Assembly (NCBI GenBank): GCA_028023455.1
Contig: JAQFVV010012423.1
Span: 188,001 to 252,000, forward strand
Origin: Epiperipatus broadwayi
Lineage: Eukaryota; Onychophora; Udeonychophora; Euonychophora; Peripatidae
Direction: 5' to 3'
Length of the DNA: 64,000 bases
This document shows, piece by piece, positions 37,840-48,892 of the stretch; position 1 is the stretch's first letter; the number at the start of each line of letters is the position of its first letter. Below the pieces are notes generated by a model. That model saw only the letters and a program-made list of their open reading frames with translations, did not search any database and was not told where the DNA came from. A program made the position numbers and the translations under genes.

Positions 37840-38194
37840 AATATTGTTTGACAATGCTTCGGTTATTTTTTATGAAAAGAATGAGTTAAAAAGAAGAATA
37901 AAGGAGACTTTGATGATAAAACTCCTTGATTCTGAGGCTATCAATCTTATGAAGACTTCTTTTGATATTAAGGGAAGGTGGAGTTTGAAATGAATTATGG
38001 GAAGGTTTGTTTGTTTGTATATATATATGTTTTCCTTTAGGTTGATTTTCACTTGAGAAGGTCTATTTGTAGTAGATGAAACCATGGTTGTGTAAGGATT
38101 TTGGTAAAAATTTTGAATTTAATCTAGTACTGTATTGTTTTATGGTTTTGCATTTTTATTTTTTGCTAGTTAAGTGTTAGACAGTTTTGGTTTT
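37839..38194 (+). repeat. PLE-1 pseudo-LTR (direct copy of the element's 3' end)
   Basis: This segment equals 40604-40961 except for one TA unit in the TATATATA tract (356 against 358 bases). It encodes the last 51 residues of the ORF (from NASVIF-like codons to RWSLK) and the 3' UTR to GTTTTGGTTTT. It shows where the 3' end of one copy joins the 5' start (CTATTTAGG, 38195) of the next, so 38195 is the likely start of the full unit. A promoter within pseudo-LTRs is known for Penelope elements. I found no hammerhead core here. Confidence 0.92.
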
Positions 38195-38365
38195 CTATTT
38201 AGGTATACTATTTAATATTTTGAATAGTGTTTTATAGTTTAGTGAATTTTATATTTTATTTGCTTTGTTTTGTGTATTTGTATTATTAATTTGTATTATT
38301 TTGTATTATTTGTTTGTTATTATTTGTATTATTTTGTTTGGTATAGTTATTAATTTTCTTTCAGT

Positions 38366-40758
38366 ATGTGGCAGATTTTGTATGATAATTTTTCTTGTGT
38401 AGAAATTTTAGAAATAAAAAAGTTAATTAATATGTCTAATAGAATTGAATCTTTAAAGGCTCAGGTTAATTTTCTTAAGTCTTGTAGGTTTTGCAATGTG
38501 TTTCCTAATTCATGTAATATTAAATTGGATAGGAAATTGGTTTTATTTTCTAATTGTGATTTTATTCTAAATTTTAAAAGATTTATTCTTAAACAATTTA
38601 TTATACAGATTATGAGTAGTTTATCTAATTTAATTGATAGTTATAGAATGTTTAGAAGAAAGTTGGATTTTAGAAGGAATTTTAATTATTCTGTTTTAAA
38701 TTCTTTTTAGATCGGAAGAGGAGTAAGTGTGAAATCACTTATAATAATAAGTATTTCAAGAAATTTAAATGGTTGATTGGAAAGGCTGAAAATAAAAGTT
38801 TTGTGAAAGGAAAAGAGTTTAGATTTGGGTCTTATAAAAATAGGCCTGATGCTTCATCTGTTTTAAATTTGTCAAATTATATTTTGAATGCATCTGATTT
38901 GGCTATTTTAGCTAAGGGTCCTGGCTTTGTTCCGTTTGCTAATAGAAGTTTAATTTTTGATTTTGTTTCTGCAATTGAAAGTAGTAGTAATATTTCTGAT
39001 GAAAATAAAATGTCTTTACAGGTTATTTTGAATAGTCAATTACTTAAAAGAGAAAAATTTGTTTTTGCCCCTAAGGAAATTAGTTTTGTTAAAAAAAGAT
39101 TGAAAGCCAATGATGTTATATTATTAAAAGAAGATAAAGGTGGCCGGTTTGTATTGTTAAATAATATTGATTTTAAAAGTAAAGTTTCTTTAGAATTAAA
39201 TAATGGAAAATATGCTATTTTAGATTCTGATCCTGGTAAAAAAATAAAATCTAAATTAATTAAGATTATGAAAGTTATGGAAAATAAAAAGATTTTTGAT
39301 AGAGCTACTTATTTAAATTGTTACCCTAGTGATTTTGTGGCTCCAAAGGTTTTCTTTAATTTGAAGTCTCATAAAGATAATTTTCCTTTGAGATGTATTT
39401 TTGATTTTACAGGAGGAATTGTTGATAAAATATCAAAATTTATTATAAGATATTTTAAGGATTATATAAAACTGGGTCAATTTTGTGTTTCTTCTTCCTT
39501 TGAAGCTTTTAAGAAAATAAATGGTTTTGTTTTGGATGATGATTGTGTTTTTGGTAGTTTAGACATTGAAAATATGTACCAATCAGTTAATAGATTAAAA
39601 AGTATTGATGTTTTTCTTTCAATTTTAAAAAAATTAGAATGTTTTTCTGCAGATAAGATTAAGGTTTTTCATGATTTGCTTTTGCTGTTAGAGGATTCAA
39701 TGTATTTTATGTCTAATGATGTGTTTTATAAGATTAGAGAAGGTTGGGTTATTAGTTATGTCATTTCTCCATTGATGTGTGCTGTCTATATTGATTATTT
39801 GGAGTGTAGTATTATTAATATGTTTTCAGGTTCTATTAAATTATTTGTTAGGTATGTTGATGATTGTTTGTTTGTTATTCAGAAAGAGAAATTAGAAGAG
39901 TTTTTATGTGGATTGAATGGTTTTGATTCTAATATTAAGTTTACAATTGAGGGGGGTGGTTTTGATTTTGTAAAATTAAAGTTTTTAGATTTAAATGTTG
40001 AGAAGGTTAATGATGTTTTGTTTTGTAGTCATTTTATAAAACCTAAAAATTTGAGAAATATGATTAGGCCTGATAGTTATCAGCCTTTTATACATAAAAA
40101 AATGTCTTTGTTGAATTTTTGTTGTCGGAATAGAAGGCTTAATAATTTTAATAATGATGCTGATATTCAAAAAAGTCAATTTGCTGCTGAATATGTAGAA
40201 TTGGGTTATAGTCATGATTTTATTAAAAAAGTGGTATTTAATAATAATGTTTATAGTCGTGATTTGGATAAGAATTTTGTTGGTAAGGATGATGATTATA
40301 TGTCTTTACCATTTAAAGCATCAATTTATAATTTGGTTTATAGGAATAGTCATTTGTTAGGTGGAAAGAAGGTTGCATGGAGGAAAGGTTCTGATTTGAA
40401 TTCATTACTTAATGGTTCAAAGCAGTCTATTGATAGTAGGTCTATTCCTGGTATTGTTTATAAAATTCCATGTAGTTGTGGTAAATTTTATGTAGGCCAG
40501 AGTAAATTTAGCCTTAAGGAAAGGGTTAAGGTTCATATAAGTAGAGTTAAACATAGGTATCTTAACTCAGCTTTATATATTCATGAATTGAATACAGGTC
40601 ATAGAATATTGTTTGACAATGCTTCGGTTATTTTTTATGAAAAGAATGAGTTAAAAAGAAGAATAAAGGAGACTTTGATGATAAAACTCCTTGATTCTGA
40701 GGCTATCAATCTTATGAAGACTTCTTTTGATATTAAGGGAAGGTGGAGTTTGAAATGA
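38366..40758 (+). pseudogene. PLE-1 polyprotein: Penelope reverse transcriptase plus GIY-YIG endonuclease, one frameshift
   Basis: The N-terminal part opens at ATG 38366 and runs 114 codons to a TAG at 38708-38710. The rest is open in the next frame from about 38683 to the stop at 40756-40758. One missing base in the T run just before the TAG would explain the break; the combined length, near 797 residues, fits Penelope proteins. RT features: FVAPKVFFNLKSHKD (about 39330-39375), SLDIENMYQS (motif A, about 39559-39588), EGWVISYVISPL (39740-39775) and RYVDDCLFV (YVDD, 39853-39864). GIY-YIG features: GIVYKIPCSCGKFYVGQS (about 40450-40503), ERVKVHISR and H-rich helices. The family role is RT plus target cleavage in the nucleus. 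The TTG at 38773 should not be taken as a start, because the frame is open upstream of it. Confidence 0.9.
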
Positions 40759-40961
40759 ATTATGGGAAGGTTTGTTTGTTTGTATATATATATATGTTTT
40801 CCTTTAGGTTGATTTTCACTTGAGAAGGTCTATTTGTAGTAGATGAAACCATGGTTGTGTAAGGATTTTGGTAAAAATTTTGAATTTAATCTAGTACTGT
40901 ATTGTTTTATGGTTTTGCATTTTTATTTTTTGCTAGTTAAGTGTTAGACAGTTTTGGTTTT

Positions 40962-40989
40962 ATATATATATATATTGTAGAGAGTTTTG

Positions 40990-41028
<39 letters not shown>
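40962..41028. repeat. (TA)n tracts after PLE-1, with a repeated PLE terminus
   Basis: TA tract 40962-40974, then TGTAGAGAGTTTTGGTTTT (a second copy of the element's last dozen bases), then a longer TA tract to 41028. Confidence 0.93.
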
Positions 41029-41030
<2 letters not shown>

Positions 41031-44000
41031 CTAATATTATTACAGACAATTTTTTTAATGAATTTTTTTTAATATAACCTGAAAATATAATGACCTAAGC
41101 AGTCCATATAATCTTCTACTGTAAAATTAAACCATTTCCAACAACTTTGTAAAAATCCAGTTCTTACTTGAGAAATGTTTTCAACCATGTGTGCATACCA
41201 AAGACTTTCTATCTTCTCTATTAGACCCTCAATGATTATCAGCATGAAATTTTTTTTATCCTTACCTCAAATATAAAATATCTTGGAATAATTGATGGTT
41301 CAATTAATTGTATTAAATAGTATTGAAGCTATTGAATCCAAACCCATTTCATTAAATAGTTATAACTTTGCACAACCAGTCATAAACAAAAAAATTATTC
41401 ATATTACAGTGTAACTTAATAAAGATAAATTTTCAAAATAAATAATGATAACAGATAATTTTGAATTTTAAAAGAACTGTCATTTAGATTGGTGATCAGT
41501 CTATTCCCACAAATAGTTTTGAGTGCAGACTTAAGTTGAAATAAGTTTAAAATCATAAATGATTGTACAGAATGAATTTCTTTATGCTAAATGCATCAGA
41601 AAATAGATAACAAAGAAGCAATTTATCCCAAGAAAATTTGTCATGAGCAGTTAGAAACGCAATATATTTCCTCATGATAACACTAAATTTAAAATACTCA
41701 AAATTTTAGTAATGACCTTAAATTGTACTTCCTTTACTCAAACACATTTCAAAAAAGGACTGACTTTAGCATGTCTTTTGGAGAGCTGATACCATTTCAA
41801 CTTTTATTAAATTTATAATATCATCACTATACAATATTTTAATAAAGATCAGGAAGTCATCTAAAATTCTTATCAGTGAAATTGTTTACAATATCTTCAA
41901 AATCTATTCTATTCTACCTGATTATAGATATAATAAGAGAGCCTTGAAAAAAAAAACAAGATACCCTAAAATATAACAGAAATTAATAATTTTGAAAGAA
42001 TCTTAATCTAGTGTAAGCCACTACACTTATGGTTAAATCATGTGAAAAAAATTTACATTTATTTTTTTAAAGATATTCTGTTCATTCTTAGATTAAATTA
42101 ATCAAAATGTAATATATTCAAACTCTTTCTTTTCATTGGATATACACTTATTAAATTCTAAATAATCAAGCAACATTAATCCCCAAATCATTTCAGAGCT
42201 GTTTATTACTCAGTTTTTATTCCCAACAAATATCTTCATTATGCTTTTTTTTTTTATCATATCAAGTTTATATCTATGTTATCTTCTGATAAATCTAGGA
42301 ATATCAACATAACTTAATTGCTTACAATTTTACCTATTTGTTAAGATATTTTATTTGATATTTATATATTTTTAAGTCATCTAATTAACCTTTTCTTGTT
42401 ACAATTATATGTGACCCACATTTAAGTGCTACTGCTTTGCAAATAACTAATTTTTGCTACAGATTAATTATTTTACTTTTTTTTCTTTGGTTCAGATCTC
42501 AAATGATATTTCTGTAATATCAGAAAACTATTTAGACACAATATTTTATAAATTGTATTCAAAGTCATTCAATGTTCATTACATTTTCAGATTGATGAAA
42601 TGATTTTCTGTAGATTCACATTTTCCACATTATTCTTACTAAATAAGCAAGGATTTACAAAGCAATATCAGATCAATGGATGTCTCTGATAAACTTGATT
42701 CCATTTCCACAGATAGCACAAATGAGATAATTAAATTTTATAATAATCTTTTTAAAATATAATATGATCATTTGTTTAATGCCATTCAAAAATATTTCCA
42801 TGTAAAAGTTTAAAATGCAAAAGATTAAAATATTATAACCATCATCAATTTTGCTAAGCCTACACATGGTGTATATATCTTACTTGATAATTAACAGCAT
42901 TTAATTAATATTGTGGGAATAAACTTACTCAGCCATAGACAACTCCTGAAACTGTCTAACTCTTGAATAATCTGTCTTTTCCATGTTCACATTGGAAACT
43001 ATTAATCTGTAAATAAAATATCTTAATCCTGAAGTTACACTGGTTCTCACTAACAATACTGCCCATACCTATAAGCAACTAGCTTTCTTATAGCTTCAAG
43101 CTTCTCATCTATATATTCTAGCCTTTTATATCCTTATTACAACTTCTCTTCCACTGGTTTATATTCAATTGTCCCAAAATATTATAAATATTTAATAAAC
43201 TTCAATATATTCATCTATGTCCTACTGGCTATAACATAAATAATGTGATATTTGCATTGCATGCAAAATGGCAATATACCCCATTAACATCTAAAAATGT
43301 ATTCTAATCTTCACATGACTGCTGTAGCTTTAAAATTATATATTAAAAATTAATTTATATTAATTCAAAAATCAATATAGTGCAATGTTCTTTGCTATAT
43401 TACTCACACTTTTTATGGTATAGATAGAATCACTAGAAGAAAGATTTTATAATTGTAAACAAATGTATTAATAATATATTTGAGAACAGTTATTACCACT
43501 ATACAGATAAAACTATAATAAAATAGGCAATATCAAACTTATCACTTGTATAGGAAGTAACATGAAATTTTGTCTAGGTTGGAAGTTTAGTTGTCTCCCT
43601 TTGCAAATCAATACCTGGCAGACCTTATCTTGTAAATCCTTTCATTTTCCATTCACTGGTTTACTAAAAAAACTTTTAGACATATTATTTGTTCCAGTAA
43701 ACCAGATCATCATTCATAAAGTGTCAACAATTTTTATAGATATTGTAGGTAATATGTTATAAAAGTGCATCTTTGTTTTCATCCACACAAACAAGACTAT
43801 TATTAAAGCAAGCTCACATCTAAATTCATTTATTATATAAACCCTCATACTAACTCCATTTGATTAGTTATATTACAAAATTTAAAGCACTTTCATTCCA
43901 GATGTCATTTAAGATTTCGTATTTCTTTTCTTCTTTACAGTCATTTTAGATTCAGTATAGCAAAAATAAATAATATTGCCTTAGAAAAAGTAATATATTC

Positions 44001-46020
44001 TATTTATGCTATTCAAAAGATCTTTATATTATAAATGATTTAATTAGAATACTAGATAGTAGTGTCATGTCCAAATTTCCAAACTAGTTTCTATTTATTG
44101 TTCTCATCATATTTGGACCTGCATATACAATTTTCATGTTCACTGCTTTTATATAATCCATAATAATAATCCTGACGTTCAAAAGTTATAAAAAAACTTA
44201 TTTGTATAGGTATATAGATATGATTTTAGATAAGAAATTATATGTTTTAATGACTTCAATAATTTGCTAGCTATAAACAATTTTGACTCCTTGTTAAATT
44301 ATAGTATATCAAGCAACTGGATTACATGACTTTTCAATTACTTTTAACATCTACCTTACAAACTGTAAATTGCTTTATTTGTTCTACCTCAGATCATGTA
44401 ATCTAGATTATAGTTTCACATCTAAATCCCAAACTGGCTTCTGAATGTTACTGGATTTGCACTTTAATCATTCAGAAATTATCTAAGCTTCTCTTATATT
44501 TCCAAGAAAGTAATTAAATTCCAAGTCATTATTAAATAATATAAGAAGTAAAGGTGATTGGATTCAAATTCAATGTTCTTCATTGATGAAAACCAATAGC
44601 CAAAAACTTGTCTGAGAATTTAGGTATTCAATGCTATTTAGAACCATTGATTGCTCATTATAAAAAATATGTGGCTCTGGATTACAGTAAATGGAGTGAA
44701 TTACTGATTATAATGCAAAAATATAATTTATGAGAAGTTATATGATCATATATGTAATGAAACGAATAATTCTATCTATAACATGACAGCTTCTTAAATT
44801 TAACTTCCTGATATATCTTAGCAAATTTATCTCCTTAGCAAAGTAATGATATTAGTTAAATCTATATCTTTAAATTTCTCTCTGCTAAATATCACCAAAT
44901 TTTCCCACAACTTCTTCTACAGATATGTTTTTATAAATGTTCACCAATTCTGGCTACTTAATAAAATGTGAAAGCTGTACAAGAAAAATCAGAAGAACAT
45001 CAAATGTTTGTTCCTTGCATTTTAAATAAGTCCAATAGTAACTGTGAGAAATCAAACATATTTTTATTGATATTCTTTAATATAGCTGTTGAAAAATAGA
45101 AGCAAGTCTTCTCTCATTCAATTCCAGTTTTAATGAAAAAATAAGATAATATCTATTTTAAGACTACATGCTTCAAACTTTTTGTAGTTATTAGTAGGAC
45201 AAAGCCATTAAAATGTCTATTGTTATTTAAAGTCTATTCATTTAATTTTTGTATGGTATGTAGTGATAGAGTAATAAATTCAAAAGCAAAAGATCTATGG
45301 ATCAAAGGTCAACCTGTCACTTCTAGTACTTGAATATCAGAGGACCTACCAAACAGCTAGTCATAAAATTAGCCATAATGTCTTTATATCTTGGGATGCT
45401 CTCTGAAAATGTATTTGCATACATTCAGCATCTATTATTTGGTATCTTTTAATAATGAGATCTTATACATGGCTAGAACTTTTGTTTACGTCTGTATTTC
45501 ATTATATTAATATTTAAAATTTTATAGCTTTTTGTTCCAACTAATATTACCACATGTAAATATTTTATTGTAAATAATCTATGTTTAACTTAAGTAAAAA
45601 AAAAAAAAAAAACAGAATTGTACCCTTCATTGCCTTTGTGCCTGCTGATAAGTTTTTTTACTTGTTTCTTCAATGCTTCTCTGCAATAGAATACTAAAAA
45701 GATTCTTTGACCTGTAATGGCCTACTTATAAGTCATTTTAACTGGTGCCTGTTTAAAAGTTTGTGATGATGACATTTACTTATAATTATATACTGAATTG
45801 TCAAATAACTTTAAACTTTATTTAAACTATTCAATTAGATTCAACTATTATTAAGAGCACATAGATTAGTATTAAACACACTGCTTCCAGTAGTATTATT
45901 CTTTTTTCTTCTTCAGATGTTTCTGACTTGATCAGGATAGAACTAGCATGGAAATTATACAAGAGATTTTTACATTGATGAATACTGAAAGATACTCTAA
46001 AAAATTAGACTTTTGACAGA
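41029..46020. other. AT-rich stretch without recognisable gene
   Basis: Five kilobases with no ORF above 70 codons showing a domain, no transposon end pair and no RNA gene that I can support. An A run lies at about 45596-45613. This may be intron or intergenic host DNA. Confidence 0.5.
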
Positions 46021-46170
46021 ATAGCTTATTTGGCTAGAACATTATCAAAAATAGAATATTCACAAATCTAAAACCCAAGTTTGATTCCCATGCTAGTTAT
46101 GACACTAGTCATGCGAGCAGCACCTGAAGAAGAGAGACAATAATATCATTTGATATATTGTGTTATACAT
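46021..46170 (+). mobile_element. Possible tRNA-derived SINE, second type
   Basis: TAGCTTATTTGGCTAGAAC (46023) resembles an A box, and GTTTGATTCCC (46080) is a good B box. The spacing is long by about a dozen bases, probably from an insertion. The B box is followed by TGCTAGTTATGACAC, which recalls TGCTATGACAC at the 3' part of the other SINEs here. Confidence 0.4.
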
Positions 46171-46537
46171 GAATCCATGTGTTATGACTAACAGTTAAAT
46201 GTATTTGAAAGGTTAAGTAAAGTTTGAATTTTTCTAAAGATATTTAACAATTAATTTTAAATGATGAAAATAATCCAGTGCATAATTAAAAGTTCTTTTA
46301 CCTATTTACCCAATAAAAAACAACAGCAATTCATATGTGCTTGTTCTAGATGTACACTGAATGTAATATCTAAGCTTGTAATACCAAACAATAAACAAAC
46401 TTAAGAATGATTTCACAAATAAATTATCAAACTAAATTCACTAATTGATTAATGATAAAAAAAAGTGAAGAGATTACAAATAATTGAATATATGAACATA
46501 CCTACAAAATTATAATCTTTGCATCAAAATTATTATT

Positions 46538-46613
46538 ATTTTTTTTCATGTGTCACAGCATCGGCTGGGAAGTGAACCCGCAAACCCGGGACAACTGCTT
46601 GTAAGGCAGCTGT
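46538..46613 (-). mobile_element. tRNA-Gly-derived SINE, 5'-truncated copy
   Basis: The minus strand reads GCTGCCTTACAAGCAG (anticodon arm), GTCCCGGGTTTGCGGGTTC, ACTTCCC (B box region), then GCTGTGACACATG and an A-rich tail. The A-box half is missing. It matches copies at 53164, 57676 and 58261. Confidence 0.72.
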
Positions 46614-47492
46614 TTCTTTATTTTTGCTACAAAGGCTTGATTTTATTGCTAATAAATATATATTAATGATAATTGTACTATAGCGACTCCACTCCCACCC
46701 CATCCCCAAATTTGTTGTCTCACTACCCGTAATTTGAAAAAAAACATTTAATAGAAAAATTAAATATTTGTAAATTTGAGGTCATAAATTTTATGCATAC
46801 ATCTGACTGTGCGAATGTCATCATGGATCCGTGGCACTCAGTGATCACACGGTCACTCTTCTCCTCCCTCTCTTATTTATTTTTTTTTATTTTTTTTTAA
46901 CAGTAGTATTTTATTTTTTTAAATTAATCTTTTTCGTTGATGTTTTAGTAAGTATATTATAAAGATAGAATTATATTATAGATGTGTGTATATATGTTAG
47001 ATGTGTATTATAAAGAGTTTGCTATAACATATGGTTTTAAATATTACAGGAAGATATAGAACCAGATGGAAAGCATATAGAGATCTATCATGTAATGCCA
47101 AATTACAACATGACGATTACAGTTTTTGGTGATGTGACAAATAAATTTTTTTTCAGGTTAAAACTCTCTAAAAGCACATCATTTTCGTAAGTTTTATCAG
47201 ACACTATAAATAGTAAATATGAATATTAAACTGAATTAGTTTATGGATGTATAATAATAAGCAGTAAAAAATTATATTTAGCTATTAACTTGTTGTCTGA
47301 AACTATAAGATAATTTGTTTTAAATGTTTTTATTTTGAAAACAGTATTGTGAGGATTATTAGCATTAAACTCTTATCAAACAAATATCTACAAATATAAT
47401 CAAGACAATAAATATGTCAGACAAATTATTGATTAGGAAAAATAAATAATTCAAACTTTTTATTTTTTACTTGACTAAAAAGATATGTGAGT

Positions 47493-47560
47493 GTCTTTCA
47501 TTGGTGGTCGAGAGGTCAGCGCGACTGCCTTGCACTTGCACTTGCTATGACACTTTAAAA
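47493..47560 (+). mobile_element. SINE copy with internal deletion, flanked by 16-bp target duplication
   Basis: It starts GTCTTTCATTGGTGGTCGAG, keeps the A-box half (AGAGGTCAGCGCGACTG), then jumps from CTTGCACTTGCACTTG straight to CTATGACAC and an A tail, so the B box is gone. Perfect direct repeats AAAAAGATATGTGAGT flank it (47477-47492 and 47561-47576). Confidence 0.8.
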
Positions 47561-47876
47561 AAAAAGATATGTGAGTTGTTTATTTCTTACTTGAAGATCA
47601 AATTATACTAATTATTTATATATTCAATTATAAATAAATAATTCATTATTGTTGTATATCAAAATTATGCTTATAAATGATTTTGCTTAGTTATTTTTTT
47701 AAATTTTGATTGTAAAATAATAATAAAAATAGTATGAATTGGATCAAGAACACTACACTTCATTCTTGGAGCTTCACATGTACATATATATTGGAGGAGA
47801 TCGTCTCCCATGCGCACAGTGACTTCAAGTGTGGAGAACTGGCCTCCAAATGTATGAAGTCAGCTAGGACTCTTGC

Positions 47877-48892
47877 AGAGATAAGGATGATATTCAAGAT
47901 AACATGGATAACTGCCCAACAGTACCCAATAATGATCAGTTAGATCGTGATAAAGATGGAAAAGATGATCTGTATGATGACGATGATAATAATGATGGAA
48001 TCCCTGATAATCTGGACAACTGTGTACTCAGGGCAAACAAAGATCAGAATGATACAAATAGTGATGGAAAAGGGGATGTTCGTCACAGCAGGATAAGAAT
48101 GATGATGGAATCATTGGCAGAGTAGATGTTTGTCCTGATAATAAAAAAGTCTATGCAACAGATTTCCAAACATATCAAACTGTTGTTCTAGACCCAGAAG
48201 GGGATTCACAAATTGATCCTTACTGGGTCATTTTAAATCAGAGAGCTGAAATTGTACAGACAATGAATAGTGATCCTGGCTTGGTAGTAGGCTACACAGC
48301 ATTTAGTGGTGTTGATTTCAATGGGACATTTTTTATTAATACTGACATTGATGATGATTATATTGGGTTCATCTTCAGATATCAAGATAACTCACATTTT
48401 TATACTGTTATGTGGAAAAAGGTTACTCAAACATACTGGCAAGCCACACTATTCTGAGCTGTAGCAAAACCAGACATTCAACTCAATTTAATAAGTTCTG
48501 GATCTGGACCTGGACAAATGCTTAGAAATGCACTTTGGCATACAGGTGATACAGAAAATCAGGTTAAATTGTTATGGAAAGATTCAAGAAATGTTGGCTG
48601 GAAGGAACAGATAGCATACCGGTGGGAACTTGTTCATAGGCCAGTAATTGGATTAATACGAGTTCAATTTTTTAAGAGTTCAACAGTGGTTGCTGACTCT
48701 GGTAATATTTGTGATACTTCATTATGAGGAGACAGACTTGGGTTCTTTTGTTTCTCCCAGGAAGCTATTATTTGGTCAGACTTAGTTTACCGATGCAATG
48801 AGGACATTCCAAAATTTGTGGGATTAGGATCTCTTTCATCTCAAGTCAATGGTAATCTTCCACCCCTTTACAATGTAGCACCCAAAAAAAAA
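47877..48892 (+). pseudogene. Processed pseudogene (retrocopy) of a thrombospondin, type 3 repeats plus C-terminal domain
   Basis: From 47880 one frame reads [20 protein letters not shown] and the Asp-rich type 3 calcium-binding repeats. A frameshift near 48080 moves to the next frame. That frame carries [87 protein letters not shown] and VYRCNEDIP, which is the thrombospondin C-terminal lectin-like domain in full order. Stops at 48455-48457 and 48725-48727 each stand where thrombospondins have Arg, as from CGA to TGA decay. About 950 bases are continuous without introns, so a processed copy made by LINE machinery is likely. One type 3 Cys is Tyr (DDLYDDDD). The 5' part is missing. An A run occurs at about 48882-48892, but the true 3' end may be later. 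Thrombospondins are secreted matrix glycoproteins; this copy is not functional. Confidence 0.88.

Larger units (their letters stand above)
36691..40961 (+). mobile_element. PLE-1: young, nearly intact Penelope-like element with inverted and direct 3'-end copies
   Basis: Three parts. (1) 36691-37839 is an inverted copy of the element's 3' portion (equivalent to 39770-40920). (2) 37839-38194 is a direct copy of its last 356 bases (equivalent to 40604-40961), the pseudo-LTR. (3) 38195-40961 is the full unit with 5' region, RT, GIY-YIG endonuclease and 3' UTR. The inverted arm encodes 281 residues identical to the main ORF, so the insertion is recent. Pseudo-LTRs and inverted 5' appendages are known features of Penelope elements. 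The two copies meet at a single shared G (37839). TA tracts bound both sides. Confidence 0.93.

Noticed and set aside
37839-38194. Hammerhead ribozyme in the PLE-1 pseudo-LTR, as known for some PLEs
   Set aside because: No CUGANGA core with a downstream GAAA was found on either strand.
38773-40758. Independent 661-codon protein beginning at TTG 38773
   Set aside because: The frame is open upstream of that TTG, and the N-terminal part of the PLE protein lies in the neighbouring frame; it is one broken ORF.
47877-48892. A functional thrombospondin gene
   Set aside because: Two stops and a frameshift interrupt the domain, no introns or splice sites separate the parts, and the 5' portion of the protein is missing.
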